Shown here: one piece after another, positions 58,067-64,000 of the stretch
Numbering within the stretch: the stretch's first letter is position 1
Layout: every line of letters starts with the position of its first letter
Source of the DNA: Methylophaga sp. OBS4
GTDB taxonomy: Bacteria > Pseudomonadota > Gammaproteobacteria > Nitrosococcales > Methylophagaceae
Length of the DNA stretch: 64,000 nt
Direction of reading: 5' to 3'
NCBI RefSeq assembly: GCF_026319305.1
Contig: NZ_JAPDMV010000009.1
Coordinates: 1 to 64,000 of the forward strand
Notes under the pieces: model-generated
The model's database searches: none
The model's input: the letters and a program-made list of their open reading frames with translations, nothing else
What the model was told of the DNA's origin: nothing
Position numbers and translations under genes: made by a program

Positions 58067-58211
58067 GAAACTCATAAGTTGCTTATCCAGATATAAGAAA
58101 CATACTAATTTCTTAACAAACAAATAGCAACATATAAGTTGCCATGCCATCAAAAAGAAACTTTTTAGACTCTTTTAAATATCAAAAGCGGAAAAGAAAC
58201 TTATTAGTTTC
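58067..58211 (-). promoter_or_regulatory. Array of HipB operators
   Basis: Repeated 16-bp palindromes of the form GMAAC-N6-GTTKC lie upstream of hipB. They are at 58067-58082 (GAAAC/GTTGC), 58097-58112 (GAAAC/ATTTC), 58127-58142 (GCAAC/GTTGC), 58157-58172 (GAAAC/GACTC, degenerate) and 58196-58211 (GAAAC/GTTTC, perfect). The first four are spaced exactly 30 bp apart, so dimers would lie on nearly the same face of the helix. The first ends 5 bp from the hipB start. Confidence 0.75.
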
Positions 58212-58446
58212 TCATGAATAGCTCAAGTCAAAGCGATTGAAATTACTTTTAGATGAGTGAAAGAGAGTATTTTTAGAGCGCGGATTCAACCGCCATCCTG
58301 TCGTTACGAATGGTGCCATTCTGCCTCAGGTGGGTCAATTTTCGATTGTCTTAGTGAGTCGGTTTTACATTGCCGGTGACAGGCCAAGCCAATACACAAC
58401 AAGCCTTAACGGCATGAGTTCGATTGAAGCCCCCTCAAGAATATCG

Positions 58447-58480
58447 AAGCCCGACACTGAAAAGTGTCGAGGGCTTTTTT
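58447..58480 (+). terminator. Strong plus-strand terminator with no gene in front
   Basis: A 12-bp stem (AAGCCC-GACACT paired with AGTGTC-GGGCTT, 2-nt bulge) with a 4-nt loop ends in six T. No plus-strand gene lies upstream between hipB and here, so it may close a small RNA transcribed from about 58250-58440. The rest of the 58212-58675 gap, including the fba leader, shows nothing else I can name. Confidence 0.65.
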
Positions 58481-58675
58481 ATCTCAGCCAACCATTCCTG
58501 TACTACCGCCATACTTGTCGTGGCCACCAACCCATAAAATATTTTTATATCTAGCATAAAAAATTATGTCTTTTCCTTATTGCCCATTTGTTCTAGATTG
58601 AAAAACCCCAGATTTTTCTGGTCATCAGTGACACGCTTTTCCGTCGATGGAATTGCAATTCGGAGGATGAATATT

Positions 58676-59734
58676 TTGGCTTTAATATCATTACGACAAC
58701 TGCTTGATTATGCAGCAGAGCAGGAGTTTGCAGTCCCTGCCTTCAACGTCAATAACCTGGAACAGGTCCAGGCTATCATGCAGGCAGCTGACGCTTGTGA
58801 CAGCCCGGTTATCATGCAGGGTTCTGCTGGCGCTAGAAATTATGCCGGTGAACCCTTCCTTCGCCACCTGATTCTGGCAGCAATTGAAAGTTACCCCCAC
58901 ATACCCGTAGTTATGCATCAGGATCATGGCTCTTCACCCGCTGTCTGTGCCAGAGCGATTCAGTCAGGTTTCAGCTCTGTGATGATGGATGGTTCATTGC
59001 TGGAAGATATGAAAACGCCGGCTGATTATGACTACAACGTGAAAGTCACACGTACCGTGGTCGATATGGCCCATGCTTGTGGTGTTTCTGTAGAAGGTGA
59101 GCTGGGCTGTCTCGGTTCTTTAGAAACGGGCATGATGGGTGAAGAAGATGGTCATGGCAGTGATGAACAACTTGATCACAGCCAGTTATTGACTGATCCC
59201 GATGAGGCCGTTGATTTTGTCAAACAAACTAATATCGACGCATTAGCGGTTGCGATTGGCACCAGTCACGGCGCGTACAAATTTACCAAGCCACCGACAG
59301 GTGATGTGCTGGCAATAAGCCATCTCAAAACCCTTCAGCAGAAACTGCCGAATACCCATTTTGTGATGCATGGTTCCAGCTCGGTGCCGCAAGACTGGTT
59401 GGAAGTCATCAACGCACATGGTGGCGATATCGGCGAAACTTACGGCGTACCTATCGAAGAGATCGTCGAAGGTATTAAATACGGCGTTCGCAAAGTCAAC
59501 ATCGACACCGACTTGCGGATGGCGGCCACCGGCGCAACACGGCAGTTTTTAACTGACAAGGCCAATGCCGCCAACTTTGATCCACGCAAATTCTACAAAG
59601 CGGCCACCGCCGCGATGCAGGACATTTGCCAGCAGCGTTATGAAGCGTTTGGCAGTGCCGGCCATGCCAGCAAAATCAAAGCTTTTTCATTAGAAAAGAT
59701 GATGGGCAAATACGCCCGTGGAGATTATGCCTAG
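58676..59734 (+). CDS. fba: Class II fructose-bisphosphate aldolase
   Basis: Zn-dependent aldolase joining triose phosphates to fructose- (or sedoheptulose-) bisphosphate for the Calvin cycle and gluconeogenesis, 352 residues. Metal and catalytic motifs [21 protein letters not shown] and the later [11 protein letters not shown] are present. I chose the TTG at 58676 because it opens the family N-terminus [14 protein letters not shown] and has GGAGG 9 nt upstream; an ATG at 58667 touches that Shine-Dalgarno. It is the first of fba-fbp-tpiA-prk. Confidence 0.95.
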   Translation: MALISLRQLLDYAAEQEFAVPAFNVNNLEQVQAIMQAADACDSPVIMQGSAGARNYAGEPFLRHLILAAIESYPHIPVVMHQDHGSSPAVCARAIQSGFSSVMMDGSLLEDMKTPADYDYNVKVTRTVVDMAHACGVSVEGELGCLGSLETGMMGEEDGHGSDEQLDHSQLLTDPDEAVDFVKQTNIDALAVAIGTSHGAYKFTKPPTGDVLAISHLKTLQQKLPNTHFVMHGSSSVPQDWLEVINAHGGDIGETYGVPIEEIVEGIKYGVRKVNIDTDLRMAATGATRQFLTDKANAANFDPRKFYKAATAAMQDICQQRYEAFGSAGHASKIKAFSLEKMMGKYARGDYA

Positions 59735-59769
59735 CGCGTAGCTAATAACAACAATCCGACAATTCATAT

Positions 59770-59793
59770 CCAATCAACCTCAAGGTTGATTGG
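59770..59793. promoter_or_regulatory. Hairpin between fba and fbp
   Basis: A perfect inverted repeat with 11-bp arms (CCAATCAACCT and AGGTTGATTGG, 2-nt centre). No T-run follows, so it is more likely an mRNA stability element than a terminator. Confidence 0.5.
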
Positions 59794-59845
59794 GTACAAG
59801 GTTAAGAAACCATTCATTGTTAGATCGCATTTTTTGGAGCGATAA

Positions 59846-60844
59846 ATGAGCACACAAAAAACCTTAACCCAGTTCATCGTTGAACAGCAGCATGCGCTGC
59901 CTGATGAATCGGGTAACTTAAGTCAGTTGCTAAACGATATAGCAACTGCATGTAAACAAATCTCTCATACGGTTAGTCGGGGCGCCATTACTGGCATGTT
60001 GGGCGCCTCGCACTCAACCAATGTGCAGGGTGAAACCCAGAAACATCTCGACATTATTGCCAACGACATCATGGTCGATGCGCTGTCATGGACCGGTCAC
60101 CTGGCCGGGATGGTATCTGAAGAAATCGATGAACTGATCCCCATTCCGGATCATCACCCCAAAGGTAAATACCTGGTGTTGTTTGATCCGCTTGATGGTT
60201 CATCCAATATTGATATCAATCTCACCGTCGGCACTATTTTTTCCATTCTGCAAACAGACGAAACAGAAGCTGTTTCAACTACCCATTTCCTGCAAAAAGG
60301 CATCGAACAGGTCTGCGCCGGTTTTGTTCTGTACGGACCGGCAACGATGATGATTTTGACCACGGGTAATGGCGTCAACGGCTTTACCCTTGACCAGGAT
60401 ATCGGCGAGTTTGTGTTAACGCATCCCAACATGACCATTCCTGAAGACACTCATGAATTTGCCATCAACACATCCAATCAACGCTTCTGGGAAGCGCCGG
60501 TACAACGTTACATCGATGAATGCCTGCAAGGCGAAATCGGTCCGCGTGGCAAAAACTTCAATATGCGCTGGGTGGCGTCAATGGTCGCCGAAGTCTATCG
60601 GGTACTGACACGGGGCGGCATTTTTATGTACCCCTATGACAACCGTGTCGAGAATAACTCGGGTAAGTTGCGCCTGATGTATGAGGTCAACCCAATCGGC
60701 TTTATTGTCGAACAGGCAGGCGGTGCTTGCTCAACAGGGCGAGAACGCACCATGACCATTTCGCCTGACACGATCCATCAGCGAGTCCCGGTTATTTTAG
60801 GTTCCAAAAACGAAGTGGAACGCGTGGTTTCCTACCACCAATAA
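59846..60844 (+). CDS. fbp: Fructose-1,6-bisphosphatase class I
   Basis: Removes the 1-phosphate of fructose bisphosphate in gluconeogenesis and the Calvin cycle, 332 residues. The metal-binding DPLDGSSNID (about 112-121), the substrate-binding GGIFMYPYD and the GKLRLMYEVNPIGF segment identify class I. GGAG stands 7 nt before the ATG. It is probably co-transcribed with fba and tpiA. Confidence 0.96.
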   Translation: MSTQKTLTQFIVEQQHALPDESGNLSQLLNDIATACKQISHTVSRGAITGMLGASHSTNVQGETQKHLDIIANDIMVDALSWTGHLAGMVSEEIDELIPIPDHHPKGKYLVLFDPLDGSSNIDINLTVGTIFSILQTDETEAVSTTHFLQKGIEQVCAGFVLYGPATMMILTTGNGVNGFTLDQDIGEFVLTHPNMTIPEDTHEFAINTSNQRFWEAPVQRYIDECLQGEIGPRGKNFNMRWVASMVAEVYRVLTRGGIFMYPYDNRVENNSGKLRLMYEVNPIGFIVEQAGGACSTGRERTMTISPDTIHQRVPVILGSKNEVERVVSYHQ

Positions 60845-60880
60845 CACAAACCGTGCCACCAGATTATTGAGGAACAACCT

Positions 60881-61735
60881 ATGCGAAAACCACTCGTCGC
60901 TGGAAACTGGAAAATGAACAACCCTGTTGAGAGCCCGCAAATTCTGTTGCAGAACATCGTTTATAAAGCAGAACTGCTACACAGCATATTGAAAAAAACC
61001 GACACCGCGCCGGATGTCGATATCGCTATTTTTCCGCCCTCGGTCTATCTCAAAGACACACAAGAAGTGCTGACAGGAACCGGACTGCATTGGGGCGCAC
61101 AAAATGTGTCAGCCTATGACAAAGGCGCCTACACCGGTGAAATTTCGGCATCAATGCTAGTCGGGCTTGGCTGCGAATATGTGTTAATCGGCCACTCCGA
61201 ACGCCGCTGCCTGTATGAAAAACTGGAGCTGGATCAGCATGTGCTGGATCAAATCGTGGCTGAGAAATACGCGCAGGCGATTAATGAAAAGCTGACGCCG
61301 ATCATCTGTATTGGCGAAACCTTAGAAGATTATGAAGCCGGTAAAACAGAAGAAATCATCGCCAGATTACTGGACCTGTTGATTGAACACTGGGGCGCCA
61401 AATCCCTTGAACAAGTCGTCTTAGCTTATGAACCTGTGTGGGCCATTGGTACAGGCAAATCGGCCACGCCCGAGTGGGCACAGGAGGTACACGCCTTTAT
61501 GCGCCAACGCGTGGCAAGCCATGACCCAAAAACCGCCGACTCGCTCAGAATCCTGTACGGCGGCAGCGTCAAACCCGATAATGCCGCCTCGATTTTTGCC
61601 ATGCCTGATGTGGATGGCGGCCTGATCGGGGGTGCATCGTTAGCTGTTGAAGACTTTATGCACATCTGTTTTGCCGCCGCAGTCAAAAATTCGAAAATCG
61701 CTCCGAAGGACTTGCTGCAAACCGCAGCAACTTGA
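60881..61735 (+). CDS. tpiA: Triosephosphate isomerase
   Basis: Interconverts dihydroxyacetone phosphate and glyceraldehyde 3-phosphate, 284 residues. Substrate Lys is in AGNWKMN (K11), catalytic His in IGHSERR, catalytic Glu in AYEPVWAIGTG, and the phosphate loop in YGGSVKP. It is about 30 residues longer than usual because of extra sequence after residue 25 (KAELLHSILKKTDTAPD) and a longer C-terminus. It lies 36 bp after fbp. Confidence 0.95.
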   Translation: MRKPLVAGNWKMNNPVESPQILLQNIVYKAELLHSILKKTDTAPDVDIAIFPPSVYLKDTQEVLTGTGLHWGAQNVSAYDKGAYTGEISASMLVGLGCEYVLIGHSERRCLYEKLELDQHVLDQIVAEKYAQAINEKLTPIICIGETLEDYEAGKTEEIIARLLDLLIEHWGAKSLEQVVLAYEPVWAIGTGKSATPEWAQEVHAFMRQRVASHDPKTADSLRILYGGSVKPDNAASIFAMPDVDGGLIGGASLAVEDFMHICFAAAVKNSKIAPKDLLQTAAT

Positions 61736-61778
61736 GTCAGTGCAGCCCTCCAATAACCCCATTAAAAAGAAGGCTTAA

Positions 61779-62684
61779 ATGTCAGCATCCCATCCAATTA
61801 TTGCCGTTACCGGCTCTTCAGGCGCCGGCACATCTACTGTAAAGCATGCTTTCGAAGATATTTTCCGCCGGGCCAATATCAAACCCGTTGTCGTTGAAGG
61901 TGACAGTTTTCATAAATACAGCCGCGAAGAAATGCGCGCTGAAGTGGCTAAAGCGGAAGCAGAAGGCAGAACCCTGACCCACTTCGGCCCGGAAGCGAAT
62001 TGCCTGGATAAGCTGGAGCATTTGTTCCATACCTATTCCGAAACCGGCCGTGGCGAGAAGCGTTACTACATTCATGATAAGTGCGAAGCGGCCAAATACA
62101 ACCAAGACCCCGGCACCTTTACCGAGTGGAAAGAAATCGATAATGACAGCGATTTACTGTTTTACGAAGGTTTGCATGGCGGTGCGGTGACCGATGACGT
62201 CAATATCGCCCAGTACACCGATCTATTGATCGGCGTGGTGCCGGTTATCAACATCGAATGGATTCAAAAAATAAAACGTGACTGCTCCAACCGGGGTTAT
62301 TCGCAGGAGGCAGTGGTCGATGTCATCCTGAAGCGGATGCCGGATTATATTCACCACATCACGCCGCAGTTTTCACGCACCCATATCAATTTCCAGCGGG
62401 TGCCGCTGATCGATACCTCGAACCCGTTTGTGATGCGTGAAATCCCGACCGCGGATGAAAGCCTGTGCGTGATCCGTTTCAAAGAGCCGGAAAAGGCGGA
62501 TTTCCCCTATTACCTGTCGATGCTGAAAGACTCGTTTATGTCGCGGCCGAACAATATCGTGGTGCCGGGCGTGAAAATGGGCTTGGCGATGGAAATCATT
62601 CTGACACCATTTGTTGAAGAGATGATGGCGAAACGCAAGCGCGGTTTAAAGGCGCCGTCAACGCCAGCATCAAGAGTGGCGTAA
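61779..62684 (+). CDS. prk: Phosphoribulokinase (copy 2)
   Basis: Second phosphoribulokinase, 301 residues, about 90% identical by eye to copy 1 at 42648-43520 over 290 residues. It has the same Walker A GSSGAGTST (12-20) and active-site segments, plus an 11-residue tail. It is clustered with fba, fbp and tpiA and is probably the copy regulated with the Calvin cycle. The pair look like paralogues from a duplication within the lineage. Confidence 0.95.
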   Translation: MSASHPIIAVTGSSGAGTSTVKHAFEDIFRRANIKPVVVEGDSFHKYSREEMRAEVAKAEAEGRTLTHFGPEANCLDKLEHLFHTYSETGRGEKRYYIHDKCEAAKYNQDPGTFTEWKEIDNDSDLLFYEGLHGGAVTDDVNIAQYTDLLIGVVPVINIEWIQKIKRDCSNRGYSQEAVVDVILKRMPDYIHHITPQFSRTHINFQRVPLIDTSNPFVMREIPTADESLCVIRFKEPEKADFPYYLSMLKDSFMSRPNNIVVPGVKMGLAMEIILTPFVEEMMAKRKRGLKAPSTPASRVA

Positions 62685-62779
62685 CGCTTGATTTCACTCC
62701 CTGATTTTACCCCAGTTTAACGGACACCTCCGAAGCGCTCGGGGCGGTTCATCTTTTTGCTGACAACCGGAGTAACAAC

Positions 62780-64000
62780 ATGACAGAGTTCAATTCTTAT
62801 TCACAGGCCGACATAAAAAATCGTTGGCTAATAGCGCTGTCTGCCGTTGGTATACATATCTCGATCGGCTCCGTATATGCCTGGAGTGTATTTAACCTTC
62901 CGCTTAAAAATGCCTTTGACTGGGGGCAAAGCGATATCGCCATCACCTTTAGCCTGGCCATTTTTTTCCTTGGCATGTCGGCTGCCGTGATGGGCCATTT
63001 TGTTGAACGTCATGGCCCACGGAAATCCGGCATGGTCGCCGCTGCCTTTTGGGGTGTTGGCCTTATGGTCGCAAGCCTCGGGATCAAGCTTGGCGTCATT
63101 GAGATCCTCTGGTTAGGCTATGGAATACTGGGAGGCATTGGTCTCGGCATTGGCTACATCACACCGGTTTCGACCCTGGTGAAATGGTTTCCGGACCGGC
63201 GTGGTTTGGCAACCGGATTGGCAATTATGGGGTTTGGCTTTGGCGCGGCTATTGGTGGCCCGGTTTACGATCGCATTATGTCCAATGTTGCAGCCGCTAA
63301 GCTTGAACTCACCACAGCAGAATATCGAGCAGGCATAGCCAGCTACAATTCGGCCAAAAAGATGCTTAAAGATATTCAACTAAACAATGAGTCCGGTATC
63401 AACTACGACATGGAAAGATTGTTGGGCACCGTTAAAAATGGCAACAAGGAAGAGATACTGAATCTGTTGCCGGAAAAACTGACAAAAGATGCCAAACCCC
63501 AACTGGACAAGCTTAATACGGCACTGAACAGCCGGGAACTTACATCATTCTGGCAATTGAAAGGCTCAGAGCAGTTCAAGCGCGCCATTGCATCGGGGAT
63601 TTCGGTTACCTTTCTGGTCGCGGGCCTGACCTATCTGCTTATCATGATTGCGGCCGCAAGTTACATCACACGTCCGCCTCAAGGCTGGATGCCTGCCCGT
63701 ATGAAAGCTGATGTTGAATCCGGCAAAAAGAAATTGATACCGGATTTGACGCAGATGACCGCAAATGCAGCCATAAAAAAAGCGCCTTTCTATGGTTTAT
63801 GGACCATGATGTTTATCAACATCTCCTGCGGTATTGGCATCATTTACAGTGCCTCACCATTAGCACAGGAAAATATCGGGTTAACCCCTGGAGAAGCGGC
63901 TGCCGTGGTGGGAATGATGGCCATTTTTAATGGATTAGGCCGTATCGGCTGGGCATCTTTTTCCGACTTTCTGGGTCGTGCCAATACCTATACCCTATTT
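62780..64000 (+). CDS. OFA-family MFS transporter (cut by window end)
   Basis: A major facilitator protein of the oxalate/formate-antiporter family, 407 codons visible and still open at the right edge. The N-terminal SIGSVYAWSVFNLPLK and GGIGLGIGYITPVSTLVKWF are hallmarks of the family. Between helices 6 and 7 there is a hydrophilic insert of about 100 residues (about 175-275), longer than the usual central loop. CGGAG lies 8 nt upstream of the ATG. Substrate unknown; many members carry monocarboxylates. Confidence 0.85.
   Translation, partial: MTEFNSYSQADIKNRWLIALSAVGIHISIGSVYAWSVFNLPLKNAFDWGQSDIAITFSLAIFFLGMSAAVMGHFVERHGPRKSGMVAAAFWGVGLMVASLGIKLGVIEILWLGYGILGGIGLGIGYITPVSTLVKWFPDRRGLATGLAIMGFGFGAAIGGPVYDRIMSNVAAAKLELTTAEYRAGIASYNSAKKMLKDIQLNNESGINYDMERLLGTVKNGNKEEILNLLPEKLTKDAKPQLDKLNTALNSRELTSFWQLKGSEQFKRAIASGISVTFLVAGLTYLLIMIAAASYITRPPQGWMPARMKADVESGKKKLIPDLTQMTANAAIKKAPFYGLWTMMFINISCGIGIIYSASPLAQENIGLTPGEAAAVVGMMAIFNGLGRIGWASFSDFLGRANTYTLF

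Noticed and set aside
49386-58675. Phage-type attachment site pair (attL/attR) for the accessory block
   Set aside because: I looked for a second copy of the tRNA-Leu 3' end near the right border and saw none; no integrase gene is present.
62720-62760. Second copy of the GGACACCTC palindrome
   Set aside because: Only about nine bases match the element at 47485 and there is no matching second arm.

Overview
The window is chromosomal DNA of a gammaproteobacterium that fixes CO2 by the Calvin cycle. It carries a form IA RuBisCO large-subunit gene with a divergent cbbR, two phosphoribulokinase genes, and an fba-fbp-tpiA-prk cluster. It also holds a complete nitric-oxide-reductase locus (norCBQD, norR, norEF), which implies anaerobic or microaerobic nitrogen-oxide respiration. 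The housekeeping order (TPR protein-lolB-ispE-tRNA-Gln-prs-rplY-pth-ychF; hemA-prfA; hemF-tsaC) is typical of Gammaproteobacteria. A lithoautotroph of the sulfur-oxidiser kind is a reasonable guess, but no sulfur gene lies in the window and I cannot name the genus.

Layout. 1-4.3 kb: cbbL (cbbS would lie beyond the left edge), cbbR and a YbaL/Kef-type antiporter. 4.5-7.2 kb: an acetyltransferase, glnK with a decayed amtB, a uracil-DNA-glycosylase-like gene and a small membrane protein. 7.4-13.1 kb: a GC-rich, fully overlapping tetR-MFP-RND-cytochrome operon that looks acquired. 13.3-20.6 kb: the nor locus around a divergent regulatory region. 20.7-22 kb: tRNA-Met and outer-membrane phospholipase. 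22.1-30 kb: a Fur-box-led operon whose gene order matches vibrioferrin synthesis (pvsA-B-C-D-E), with an extra SbnG-like aldolase/citrate synthase as first gene. 30.3-49.3 kb: housekeeping genes (translation, haem, purine), a first prk, two intergenic islands of dispersed repeats, a CLC channel and tRNA-Leu(TAA).

49.4-58.2 kb is an AT-rich accessory block directly after tRNA-Leu. Its core is a coupled operon of a 5-methylcytosine methyltransferase, a large protein with two GHKL ATPase domains (a MutL/Hsp90/MORC-like one at the N-terminus and a histidine-kinase-like one at the C-terminus) and a protein with an N-terminal receiver domain. A Vsr-type endonuclease gene diverges from it. No ordinary restriction endonuclease is visible, so this looks like an unusual methylation-linked conflict (defence) system and is the best candidate for a poorly described system here. 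Next to it are an orphan HigA-type antitoxin and a hipBA module with a row of operators, four of them exactly 30 bp apart. From 58.7 kb to the end come the Calvin-cycle/gluconeogenic genes fba, fbp, tpiA and prk, then an OFA-family transporter cut by the window edge.

Several starts were moved to internal codons where a Shine-Dalgarno sequence or family N-terminus decides it (cbbL, norB, norE, pvsA, pvsB, pvsD, hemA, fba, rplY, purD and others). All family assignments are by reading motifs; no database search was run.
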